Source: a virus. From it: a stretch of DNA of 27,977 bases. The stretch lies in the IMG/VR virus record IMGVR_UViG_3300035703_000358, positions 1-27,977 of that record. One strand, written 5' to 3'. This document shows, piece after piece, positions 7,196 through 14,616 of this stretch. Each line of letters opens with the position of its first letter. Position 1 is the first letter of the stretch. A model generated the notes under the pieces. It saw only the letters and a list, made by a program, of their open reading frames with translations, had not been told where the DNA came from and searched no databases. A program made the translations under genes and the position numbers.

Positions 7196-7962
7196 TGACT
7201 GTTCATGCCATAATCCCCGACTGCCAAGTCAAGGACGGTGTTGATCTTAGTTATCTGACATGGGTAGGCAAGTATCTTGTAGAGAAGAAACCTGATGTGA
7301 TTGTACAGATTGGGGACTTTGCAGATATGCCTAGCCTGTCTAGCTACGATGTTGGTAAGAAGTCCTTTGAAGGCAGACGGTACAAGACTGATATCGAAGT
7401 TACTAACAAAGCTATGGAGATGTTGTTAGCACCCATTAAGGAACATAATGAACGAGCAAAGAGAAACAAGGAACGACAGTACAAACCAAGAATGGTCCTC
7501 ACTCTTGGAAATCATGAAGAAAGAATTTCCAGAGCTGTCGAAGGAGACCCTAAACTGGATGGAACTATTAGTCTCAGCGACCTTAACTACGAACATCATG
7601 GTTGGGAAGTTGTACCGTTCCTTGAACCTGTTGTTATTGATGGGGTTGTGTACGCTCATTATTTTACTTCTGGCGTTATGGGGCGTGCTGTAGCCTCTGC
7701 TGCGGCTCTCTTAGCTAAGAAGCATATGTCCTCAGTGATGGGCCATGTGCAGAACAGACAGATAGCCTACTCTAATCGTGCTGATGGTACGCAGATCACT
7801 GGCCTCTTTAGTGGCTGCTGCTACCTGCATGACGAGGACTATCTAGGTAGTCAGGGTAACAAGTACTGGCGTGGTATATGGCTGTTGCATGAGGTTACTA
7901 ACGGCAGCTTCGATGAGATGCCTGTGTCTCTTAACTATTTAAGGAAGAAGTATGAGCATTGA
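7195..7962 (+). CDS. Calcineurin-like metallophosphoesterase
   Basis: A 255-residue protein with ordered metallophosphoesterase motifs: IPDCQVK (D9, with Q11 where most families have His), VQIGDFAD (D41), LTLGNHEER (N106, H107, E108), AHYF (H155) and a late GHVQ (H184). The fold binds two metals and cleaves phosphomono- or diesters, including nucleic acid ends, cyclic nucleotides and phosphorylated proteins. The Asp-x-Gln variant of motif I is odd but recurs in phage members. It is coupled to neighbours by short overlaps. Being within a replication operon suggests action on nucleic acids or nucleotides, but the substrate cannot be read. It is a cytoplasmic protein with no signal peptide. Confidence 0.85.
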   Translation: MTVHAIIPDCQVKDGVDLSYLTWVGKYLVEKKPDVIVQIGDFADMPSLSSYDVGKKSFEGRRYKTDIEVTNKAMEMLLAPIKEHNERAKRNKERQYKPRMVLTLGNHEERISRAVEGDPKLDGTISLSDLNYEHHGWEVVPFLEPVVIDGVVYAHYFTSGVMGRAVASAAALLAKKHMSSVMGHVQNRQIAYSNRADGTQITGLFSGCCYLHDEDYLGSQGNKYWRGIWLLHEVTNGSFDEMPVSLNYLRKKYEH

Positions 7963-8281
7963 TAACGCAACACCTAATGACTGGTATGTGGCCTACCATC
8001 GTAATTCTAAATTTGATGATAAAACACTAGGTGACTACATCAAGTCTAAGCAGATTGGAGGCGATCATTACAAGTCTGACATCGAGCCTTGGGATGTGTT
8101 CCTAGACTGGAGGTTAGACCCTTGGGCCTGCAATGTGATTAAGTATGTGCAGCGTCATCGCAAGAAAGCAGGTAAGCAGGATCTTGAGAAGGCGAAGCAT
8201 TACCTAGAGTTTATGATCGACAACTACGATAAGATTGGTGAGAAGTATTATGATTGGAACAGTAAAGATAAACTGGAGTGA
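7952..8281 (+). CDS. DUF3310 protein (T7 gp1.7-like C-terminal domain)
   Basis: A 109-residue protein. The stretch IGGDHYKSDIEPWDVF, CNVIKYVQRHRKKAGKQDLEKAKHYLEFMI matches the DUF3310 pattern (a HY near the N-terminus, then NxxKYxxRxxxK and DLxKAxxYL). In T7 the same domain makes up the C-terminal part of gp1.7, a nucleotide kinase, so a role in dNTP supply is plausible; no separate kinase P-loop is visible here. It overlaps the metallophosphoesterase by 11 nt and the next gene by about 32 nt. The ATG at 7952 follows AAGGAAG. Confidence 0.8.
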   Translation: MSIDNATPNDWYVAYHRNSKFDDKTLGDYIKSKQIGGDHYKSDIEPWDVFLDWRLDPWACNVIKYVQRHRKKAGKQDLEKAKHYLEFMIDNYDKIGEKYYDWNSKDKLE

Positions 8282-9239
8282 CGCTGACAGGGACTACAAG
8301 AAAGGGCAGAACCTAATCCGTAAAGGCGATTGGGCCAACGGGTTTAAACTGCACGAGCTTCGGTCCCTGCCTGATGCTTTCTGGAATCCTAATGCTAAGT
8401 TCCCAGGAGTTAGGAATAACTTCGATAGGGCTGCTGTCTGGATGCCGGGACAGAACATCAAGGGACGCAGTGTAATCATCTGGTCAGAGGCTGGCTGGGG
8501 AGATATGCTTCAGTTCTCTCGATTCATCCCCATGATCAAGGAGCTTACCAACGATGTCTTCTGTGTCTACCCTGACGAGATAGCACCACTGCTTCGCAGG
8601 ATGGATACTAGGCTGGAGTTTAGCAAGGCTCCCCGTGACTGCCCTCCTTCGTCCTTCAGGATCAAGATGATGTCTATGCCTTACCTCCTGATGGAGCATG
8701 GCCTGTTACCTTCAGAGCCTGCTGATCGGTGGTTTGGTGCAGAGGGTCTGTACCGTAACCCTGCTATAGTGGCTCCTAAGCGTAGCAAGCCATTGGTAGG
8801 TATCTTTTATAGCACCGACAACAAGTCATGGAATATGGCAGCAAAGCAGATCCCTAAAGATGTAGTAGATGAGTTTGTCACTAGACATCCTGAGTATGAC
8901 TTTGTGTCTCTGCAGGTAGGAGAAGGGTTCCTAGACAGCTTTAAGTGGATTGAGACAGCAGATAAAATCCAGACACTCGATGCCGTTATATCGGTGGATT
9001 CTGCTATCGCCCACTGTGCTGCCAGTGTTGGTGTGAGGACTCTGAACCTAGTAGGTGACGAGAACATAGCCTGCTGGAGGTGGTTCCCTGTCGGTGAGAA
9101 GACCTACTGGTACGACAGTATGACCACTATCTGGTGGGATCATTATGCTGATTGGGATACAGGGTTGGAGAAGGCTATCGAGCACCTGCCAAAAGTAGTT
9201 AGTAAAAAGCGTAGCAAACCTAAGAAAAGTGTGGTATAA
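8250..9239 (+). CDS. GT9-like glycosyltransferase (heptosyltransferase/TPR-associated type)
   Basis: A protein of 329 residues from the ATG at 8250; TTG/GTG codons at 8235/8238 are alternatives. Key segments: GRSVIIWSEAGWGDMLQFSRF (about 72-92) and TLDAVISVDSAIAHCAASVG (about 242-261), then CWRWFPVGEKTYWYDSM. These resemble the GT-B-fold transferases related to ADP-heptose:LPS heptosyltransferases and the TPR-protein sugar transferases, where the aligned DxSxAH segment binds the nucleotide sugar. N-terminal TPR repeats are not seen. A basic tail (KKRSKPKKS) ends the protein. It is an auxiliary gene in an otherwise replication-focused operon and may modify a glycan. The donor and acceptor are unknown. 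Confidence 0.75.
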   Translation: MIGTVKINWSDADRDYKKGQNLIRKGDWANGFKLHELRSLPDAFWNPNAKFPGVRNNFDRAAVWMPGQNIKGRSVIIWSEAGWGDMLQFSRFIPMIKELTNDVFCVYPDEIAPLLRRMDTRLEFSKAPRDCPPSSFRIKMMSMPYLLMEHGLLPSEPADRWFGAEGLYRNPAIVAPKRSKPLVGIFYSTDNKSWNMAAKQIPKDVVDEFVTRHPEYDFVSLQVGEGFLDSFKWIETADKIQTLDAVISVDSAIAHCAASVGVRTLNLVGDENIACWRWFPVGEKTYWYDSMTTIWWDHYADWDTGLEKAIEHLPKVVSKKRSKPKKSVV

Positions 9240-9240
9240 T
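9212..9240 (+). promoter_or_regulatory. Extended -10 promoter before RNR unit
   Basis: Perfect TATAAT at 9235-9240 with TG at 9232-9233 (TGGTATAAT). The -35 region at the 17-nt position is weak (TAGCAA, 3 of 6), which extended -10 promoters tolerate. It lies at the end of the glycosyltransferase gene. The predicted transcription start (about 9247) falls downstream of the ATG at 9243 but 29 nt before the in-frame ATG at 9276, which affects start choice for the next gene. Confidence 0.55.
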
Positions 9241-9242
9241 AT

Positions 9243-9410
9243 ATGGCCTTAACATTAGAAGAGATAAAGGAGCGCATGAAGAGGTGGGATGAGTTAACAC
9301 TCATAGAGGAGTTGTCAATCCGTTCAGAAGATATAGTTGAAAGGTTTGATGATATTATTGAAGACAATGCAGACAGATTAGAGTCGCTAGTTAATTGGGA
9401 AAATATATAA
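9243..9410 (+). CDS. Small conserved phage protein upstream of RNR
   Basis: 55 residues from the ATG at 9243 (MALTLEEIKERMKRWDEL), or 44 from the ATG at 9276, which has AAAGGAG at 9266-9272 just three bases before it. A strong -10 element ends at 9240, so a transcript from that promoter would lack the first ATG; an upstream transcript would allow it. The protein is acidic and helical (LTLIEELSIRSEDIVERFDD) and resembles small proteins found beside polymerase or RNR genes in marine podoviruses. The stop overlaps the RNR start (TAATG). Function is unknown. Confidence 0.65.
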   Translation: MALTLEEIKERMKRWDELTLIEELSIRSEDIVERFDDIIEDNADRLESLVNWENI

Positions 9411-11299
9411 TGGATTACTATCAACAGTTTATTGCTAAGAGCCGTTACAGTCGGTTCCTACCTGAGAAGAATCGCCGTGAACACTGGGAAGAATCAGTAG
9501 ACCGATACTTCACCTTCATGTTTAATCATTTACAAGAGAAGTACAAGTTTTCTCCTAACGAGGAGCTACGAGCAGAGCTTACCAGTGCTGTCAAGAACCT
9601 GGATGTTATGCCATCCATGAGGGCTATCATGACCGCTGGCAAGGCGCTAGACCGTGACAACACTGCTGGCTATAACTGCAGCTACCTACCTATCGATGAC
9701 CCTAAAGCCTTTGACGAGGCTATGTACATCCTACTCTGTGGTACTGGTGTAGGCTTTTCTGTGGAGCATAAATATGTCGATCAATTGCCTGAAGTCCCGG
9801 ATCAGTTGTTTGATTCTCAGACTACTATTTCGGTTGCGGATTCAAAAGAAGGGTGGGCCAAAGCACTACGCCAGCTCATCGCTTTACTATACTCTGGGGA
9901 AGTTGCAAAATACGATCTTAATAGAATTCGACCTGCAGGAGCCAGACTCAAAACTTTTGGAGGACGTGCCTCTGGTCCAGGACCTTTGGATGAGCTTTTT
10001 AAGTTCACTATCGCCAAGTTCAGGGGAGCAGTGGGTAGAAAACTTACATCAATCGAGTGTCATGATCTTCTCTGTAAAATCGGGGAAGTTGTTGTTGTCG
10101 GTGGAGTACGAAGATCTGCAATGATTTCTTTGTCGGACCTCGAGGATGACCGTATGCGGTCTTGTAAATCAGGAAATTGGTGGGAACAAAATGGACACAG
10201 AGCACTCGCTAACAACTCAGCAGCTTACACTTCTAAACCAGATATTGGTCAGTTTCTCGCAGAATGGACAAGTCTTTACAACAGTCATTCTGGAGAGCGA
10301 GGGATCTTCTCACGAGAGGCAAGTAAGAGTCAAGCTGCAAAGAACGGTAGGCGTGATCAGAATTATGACTTCGGAACTAATCCCTGTTCAGAAATCATAC
10401 TTCGACCCTACCAGTTCTGTAACCTCACAGAAGTCGTTGTACGGGCCGAGGATACCGTTGCAGACTTGGCTAAGAAAGTACGCATCGCCACAATCTTAGG
10501 CACGTTCCAGAGCACTATGACGCACTTCCCTTACCTGCGTAAGGTGTGGCAGAAGAACACTGAGGATGAGCGTCTCTTGGGTGTGTCGTTAACTGGTATC
10601 TTAGATAATCCTTGGATGGGGAGGGTATGTGAAAGCACTACGCAATCTCTTGAATACTTACGGGATGTCTCCGTTAATACCAATAATGAGTTTGCAGCAC
10701 AGTTGGGAATTCCTGTGTCTGCTGCGATCACTTGTGTTAAACCTTCTGGCACTGTGTCTCAACTTGTTAATAGCGCCTCTGGTATTCATACTCGACATAG
10801 TCAGTATTATATTCGCCGTGTTCGTGGTGATAAGAAAGACCCGCTAACTCAGTTCTTAACAGACTCAGGTGTGCCTACAGAGGACTGTGTGATGAGACCA
10901 GACAACACAGCAGTCTTCTCATTCCCAGTCAAAGCACCAGAGTCTTCTCGTACTCGTGATGATCTGACAGCTATGCAGCACCTAGACCTGTGGTTGATGT
11001 ATCAGCGTCACTGGTGTGAGCATAAGCCTTCTGTGACTATCTCTGTCAAGGAAGACGAGTGGATGGACGTAGGAGCTTGGGTGTGGAGGAACTTCGATGA
11101 GCTTAGTGGTATCTCATTCCTGCCTTGGGATGGAGGCTCTTATCGTCAAGCACCATACGAGGAGTGTACTAAAGAGCAGTACGAGGAGCTTCTATCTAAG
11201 ATGCCTACGGCTATTGTGTGGGAGAATCTGAAGGAAGAAGATGACAACGTAGAGGGAGCGCAGACCCTAGCCTGCGTAGCGGGGCATTGTGAAATATGA
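9410..11299 (+). CDS. nrdJ: Class II (cobalamin-dependent) ribonucleoside-triphosphate reductase
   Basis: A protein of 629 residues from the ATG at 9410; a TTG at 9395 in frame is less likely. It reduces ribonucleotides to deoxyribonucleotides using adenosylcobalamin. Matches to the monomeric Lactobacillus-type enzyme: YNCSYLP (C90), the radical site NPCSE (N324, C326, E328), FCN with C337 exactly 11 residues after C326 as in C408/C419, GGVRRSA, KPSGTVSQL, GIHTRHSQYYIRRVRG, and a C-terminal Cys pair (C622, C627) spaced like C731/C736. It is shorter than the 739-residue bacterial enzyme, as usual in phages. No separate NrdB gene is needed. It implies the host supplies or imports B12. Confidence 0.93.
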   Translation: MDYYQQFIAKSRYSRFLPEKNRREHWEESVDRYFTFMFNHLQEKYKFSPNEELRAELTSAVKNLDVMPSMRAIMTAGKALDRDNTAGYNCSYLPIDDPKAFDEAMYILLCGTGVGFSVEHKYVDQLPEVPDQLFDSQTTISVADSKEGWAKALRQLIALLYSGEVAKYDLNRIRPAGARLKTFGGRASGPGPLDELFKFTIAKFRGAVGRKLTSIECHDLLCKIGEVVVVGGVRRSAMISLSDLEDDRMRSCKSGNWWEQNGHRALANNSAAYTSKPDIGQFLAEWTSLYNSHSGERGIFSREASKSQAAKNGRRDQNYDFGTNPCSEIILRPYQFCNLTEVVVRAEDTVADLAKKVRIATILGTFQSTMTHFPYLRKVWQKNTEDERLLGVSLTGILDNPWMGRVCESTTQSLEYLRDVSVNTNNEFAAQLGIPVSAAITCVKPSGTVSQLVNSASGIHTRHSQYYIRRVRGDKKDPLTQFLTDSGVPTEDCVMRPDNTAVFSFPVKAPESSRTRDDLTAMQHLDLWLMYQRHWCEHKPSVTISVKEDEWMDVGAWVWRNFDELSGISFLPWDGGSYRQAPYEECTKEQYEELLSKMPTAIVWENLKEEDDNVEGAQTLACVAGHCEI

Positions 11300-11424
11300 T
11301 GATCGAACTAAACTTTATCTGTGGTATTATGTGTGGAGCAGAGTATGTACAAGACCCAGAGGAGGGAACAAACTACCTAGTAGTTGATGTCTTATTCCTC
11401 AGAATCCTCTTCAGTTGGGATTAA
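11296..11424 (+). CDS. Small conserved phage protein, 42 aa
   Basis: The reading frame from the ATG at 11296 (overlapping the RNR stop, ATGA) to TAA at 11422-11424 gives MMIELNFICGIMCGAEYV, then DPEEGTNYLVVDVLFLRILF and a short SWD end. The hydrophobic VVDVLFLRILF end and the FICGI start recall tiny proteins common at the end of early operons in marine podoviruses; the function is unknown. Its last 33 nt overlap the 3' end of the lysozyme gene on the other strand, an antisense overlap where the two gene modules meet. It was recovered by direct reading because it is too short for usual ORF cutoffs. Confidence 0.6.
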   Translation: MMIELNFICGIMCGAEYVQDPEEGTNYLVVDVLFLRILFSWD

Positions 11425-11892
11425 GTACATCTCTCGCTCATGCTTCCTGCGCTTAACTAGGCCAGGAAGTTCTTTACCGCCTGCCTTGGTCCACGCAAGG
11501 AAAGCATCAGCAGCAGCTTCATACTCGCCTCTGTTGTGCTTCATCCTTATCGTGGATCTTTGCAGGTTTCCCAGCCCCACATTGAAGCTAAAGCTAACCA
11601 AGGCATCGAACCTACCTTGGGTAAGTCCTTGAGGGCATAGTCTAAGAACACCTCGCTCGAATGTAGCCAAGTCTTCTGCGAGGATTCTATCCACTTCAGC
11701 CATTGACAAAACTCTATCCCACCCATCAGGGATACTAAGTCCTTTGCGTTCATTGAATGGTGTCCTTATGTGGTTAGGATCTATGACGTGCCCAACACCC
11801 ACGGTCCACAGCAGGGCTGGACAGCGGTAAGGTTTTGTCCTTACTCCTTCATCCTTCTTAATACCTTCTATGCAAGCCTTGCTTACCTTCAC
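11392..11892 (-). CDS. Endolysin, GH24 lysozyme
   Basis: Cleaves peptidoglycan glycan chains at lysis. From GTG at 11892 (GTGA overlap with the holin stop) the protein has 166 residues; a GTG at 11904 would add four residues but lacks a better ribosome site. Catalytic region: KKDEGVRTKPYRCPALLWTVGVGH, with E15, C24 and T30 spaced exactly as E11, D20 and T26 of T4 lysozyme. The Asp is replaced by Cys, a variant known from some phage GH24 enzymes and from the active T4 D20C mutant. There is no N-terminal signal or SAR anchor, so export depends on the adjacent holin. A conserved helical domain (FNVGLGNLQRST) follows. Confidence 0.92.
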   Translation of the reverse strand: MKVSKACIEGIKKDEGVRTKPYRCPALLWTVGVGHVIDPNHIRTPFNERKGLSIPDGWDRVLSMAEVDRILAEDLATFERGVLRLCPQGLTQGRFDALVSFSFNVGLGNLQRSTIRMKHNRGEYEAAADAFLAWTKAGGKELPGLVKRRKHEREMYLIPTEEDSEE

Positions 11893-12392
11893 TTCTTGCC
11901 CCACTGACGAGAACCAAACCAGAAGGCAATGATTCCAGACAGCAAGGCCATCTCATCCTCAGAGAAGATGACATCAGTGGCTGCGATAAACTGCTCTACA
12001 TCCATGCTACCTAGACCACCACGCAGCAGGAAGTAGGTCAGTGCTATGTTAATCATCACTAACTCTAGGACAAAGATAAAGGTAACTGTTGGGCGTACTA
12101 TCCCATTCAGGTTAACCACCCAGTTAGAGGCACGAGCCATGATAGCCTTGTCGTGGTCTAAAGCGGCGCTCTGGCGGTCTGCATCAGTCTGGAGGGCAAT
12201 CTGGTCAGTCCTGATCTCCTCGACCTTCTGCTGGGCTAAGAAGCCCCTCTCTGCCAGGGCTAGTTCACGCTCAGTCTGCATCTGGGCAAGCTTTAACTCC
12301 TGAGCCTTGTCAGCCCTGTCTTGGAAGAAGCTAAGTACCTGGGGTAGGCCAGAGGCTAGGAAACCAACTGCAGAGGAAATAAGGGATAACAT
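11889..12392 (-). CDS. Holin, 3-TM (GTA_holin_3TM-like)
   Basis: A 167-residue membrane protein directly upstream of the lysozyme with a GTGA overlap. Hydrophobic segments: about 1-23 (MLSLISSAVGFLASGLPQVL), about 97-120 (RPTVTFIFVLELVMINIALTYF) and about 150-160 (LLSGIIAFWFG), separated by a long charged coiled-coil-like helix (about 27-85). The pattern of three membrane segments and an end like FWFGSRQWGKK fits the holin family first named for gene transfer agents. It forms the membrane lesion that releases the endolysin. AAGGAG sits six bases before the ATG. The order holin then lysozyme fits a lysis cassette. Confidence 0.8.
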   Translation of the reverse strand: MLSLISSAVGFLASGLPQVLSFFQDRADKAQELKLAQMQTERELALAERGFLAQQKVEEIRTDQIALQTDADRQSAALDHDKAIMARASNWVVNLNGIVRPTVTFIFVLELVMINIALTYFLLRGGLGSMDVEQFIAATDVIFSEDEMALLSGIIAFWFGSRQWGKK

Positions 12393-12401
12393 AAGAACTC
12401 C

Positions 12402-12842
12402 TTAAGGCTTATAGCCCATGACGTAGGCAAAACTAACTAGGATGAAAGCAGCCATGAAACAGTACCACTTGAGCAGTGCAAGCTTCTTTATATCTCTACC
12501 GAACTCATCAGTTAAATCCTTGTTGTCCTTAAGGATTCTCTGCTGGATAACCTCTACCTCAGCCCAAGCAGCCTGACCATGCTTCTCGATGATGTCCTGC
12601 TTTAGTTCGTCTTGTAGTTTCTTGATTTCGTATACTCCTCGCCACTCCTCGACAGCAGAAAAGACAGAAGTATCAGATGGTCTCTGTTTCTGCTTACGGC
12701 GGTAGGCATCTCTGGCTCGGATCTCAGACTTACCAAGGTCTTGAATGTCCTTAGTAACAGCCTCTATCTCCTTACCAACAGCTAAAGCTTCTCTAATGCC
12801 AGAGACAGCAGCCTTGGCAGCTTGTGTTACTGGTTCACTCAT
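12402..12842 (-). CDS. Coiled-coil protein with C-terminal membrane helix
   Basis: 146 residues: a soluble N-terminal part rich in charged helices (about 1-120, with likely coiled coil at 74-118) and one hydrophobic helix near the end (LLKWYCFMAAFILVSFAYVM, about 123-142). It is tail-anchored rather than signal-anchored, unlike a typical Rz inner-membrane spanin. It sits between the injection-type virion protein and the holin. It may be a lysis accessory protein or a virion/ejection component. It resembles hypotheticals next to the holin in related podoviruses. Function is not established. Confidence 0.7.
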   Translation of the reverse strand: MSEPVTQAAKAAVSGIREALAVGKEIEAVTKDIQDLGKSEIRARDAYRRKQKQRPSDTSVFSAVEEWRGVYEIKKLQDELKQDIIEKHGQAAWAEVEVIQQRILKDNKDLTDEFGRDIKKLALLKWYCFMAAFILVSFAYVMGYKP

Positions 12843-12853
12843 GGACTATTCCT

Positions 12854-14608
12854 TTAAGGAGCTATCTGACCAGCTTTCATCTCGTCTCTAGCTATGATTG
12901 CCCCAGCAGCCTGTGGTCCTAGCCTTTGAATTGCCTGCTCTACTGCAACACGAGTAGCAGAAGGATTCTTCATTAGTTGCTTTGCAGCACCGTAGGATAT
13001 CCCAGAAGCAGTAAGTAACGACAAAGCCACTGCTGGGTTAAATAAGGCTAAAGCGCCTCCTGTAGCAATCTTACCAGCGATAACTGCTTGCCTGTAACCA
13101 GCGCCTAACACATCAGGAGGACCACCAAGTACATTCACGCCTTTACGGGCAAACTCTCCTAATGGACCAGCACCAGCCCCTGCTTGTAGGTCAGTAGCCT
13201 GTCTTATAGAAGCCTGAGCCAGTTCCTCAGCACTAAAGCTTCCCTTAAACTGTTGTACTGCCTTGGCAGAGGAGGCTGCATCAGCAAATCGATACAGTTT
13301 AGCCCAAGCATCATCAGCCTTTGCAATTAAGCCATCTGTATCAACCCTAGTAGTATATGATCTAAAAGCATTTAAAGCATCTTCAAATCCAGCAGCAAGA
13401 GCCTCATTATCTGCTCCTGTCTTCTTACCGTATTCTGCTGCTTTCTCCTTTAAAAAGTTATTAATATTCTTTAGATCAATTCCTTTAGCAGACGGTAGCT
13501 GTTTCATCCCCATTGGAGCAATAGCGCCTTTAGGAACAGGACCAAGACCAAATCTATCAATTACTTCTTTCTGAATAGAAGACTCAAATATCTTCTTAGC
13601 CCGTGGTGTCATACTTGATACATTATCTGCTACTACGGTACGCAAATCAGCAGCAAACTGCTTATCAGGAACAATACGACCAAGCTTCTCTAACGCAGTA
13701 TCATAGTAGTTTTGAATAGTTTTCTGGATGTAACCAGACATTTGCATACCGTCTTTAATGGTTTCGGGCACTGCCTCGTCAATACTTTTCAATACTTCAT
13801 TACCAGCAGACCGTGTAAAGGAGTTACGAACAGTTTTCTCAAAAGGTCCAAACCCAACAGACTCCATCTGACGAAACACCCACCCAGGAACACCAGCGTA
13901 TGCTTGCCCTGGAGATACTTTGACACCAAGTGCTAATTGCTCTGCTACACCCTCTTTAAGCTCAGGGGTCAGAGATGCTCCAATTTTAGATATAGCACCA
14001 CCCACAACAGCAGAGAAGCCAACATCACGCAGCTTCTGTAGTGCAAAAGTACTTGGGTCTTCAGCCTCTTCAGGAGTCTGTGTTACTGGAAGTAGTGCAG
14101 CACCGCCAGCACCTGCGGCAGTACCTGTTAAGACCTTACCTGCTCCAGCAGCCCTGGCAGCAGCCCCAGCAGCACCGCCGGGAAGAATAGAAGAAGCCAC
14201 GTTACCAACAAGCCTAGACCACTCAAGACCATCTGCTCCTTCACGCTTTCTGCGCTCTTGGTAGGCTTTCTCGTATTCTGCTAGTTGCTGACGAGTACCT
14301 GCTCCACCAACCATCTGAGCAATACCTGTTATAGGATCTACGACAGCACCTTTGATCACACCACGCACAGCCTGACCAACAGGACTAAACTGCATTGGTT
14401 CTGTGGGAACAGGAATATCAATACCAGCAGCCATAGACTCAACCGAAGTGTCATACGGCTCAGCCGTTGGTGCTGCCTTTGCACTCGTAGTCACCTGTTG
14501 AGCATACAGCTTCTGTGCCTGAGATAATATCTCTTCTTGTGAAGCTCCTGCAGGGCCTTCTAAAGTTATAATTTTTCCATCAGGCGCTTGAACAGTATAT
14601 TGAGCCAT
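12854..14608 (-). CDS. Internal virion / DNA ejection protein candidate, 584 aa
   Basis: Begins MAQYTVQAPDGKIITLEGPAGASQEEILSQ; the GAxxEEILxxAQ motif near the N-terminus is a recurring module in phage injection proteins. A long Ala/Gly-rich segment follows (about 135-200), with hydrophobic patches that could span or disturb membranes, then helical and mixed regions, and an end rich in Ala (AVEQAIQRLGPQAAGAI). No enzymatic motif such as a transglycosylase is obvious. It is one of three consecutive large, Gln/Ala-rich proteins between the collar fiber and the lysis genes, the slot of T7 internal core genes 14-16. A role in genome ejection is inferred from position and composition. Confidence 0.65.
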   Translation of the reverse strand: MAQYTVQAPDGKIITLEGPAGASQEEILSQAQKLYAQQVTTSAKAAPTAEPYDTSVESMAAGIDIPVPTEPMQFSPVGQAVRGVIKGAVVDPITGIAQMVGGAGTRQQLAEYEKAYQERRKREGADGLEWSRLVGNVASSILPGGAAGAAARAAGAGKVLTGTAAGAGGAALLPVTQTPEEAEDPSTFALQKLRDVGFSAVVGGAISKIGASLTPELKEGVAEQLALGVKVSPGQAYAGVPGWVFRQMESVGFGPFEKTVRNSFTRSAGNEVLKSIDEAVPETIKDGMQMSGYIQKTIQNYYDTALEKLGRIVPDKQFAADLRTVVADNVSSMTPRAKKIFESSIQKEVIDRFGLGPVPKGAIAPMGMKQLPSAKGIDLKNINNFLKEKAAEYGKKTGADNEALAAGFEDALNAFRSYTTRVDTDGLIAKADDAWAKLYRFADAASSAKAVQQFKGSFSAEELAQASIRQATDLQAGAGAGPLGEFARKGVNVLGGPPDVLGAGYRQAVIAGKIATGGALALFNPAVALSLLTASGISYGAAKQLMKNPSATRVAVEQAIQRLGPQAAGAIIARDEMKAGQIAP

Positions 14609-14616
14609 GTTAGTCC

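Noticed and set aside
9395-9409. TTG start adding five residues to the RNR
   Set aside because: ATG at 9410 forms a TAATG junction with the preceding gene and the product starts as expected (MDYYQQF); TTG has no better ribosome site.
11322-11330. TGGTATTAT as another + strand extended -10
   Set aside because: No -35 element at the right distance and no gene downstream on that strand.
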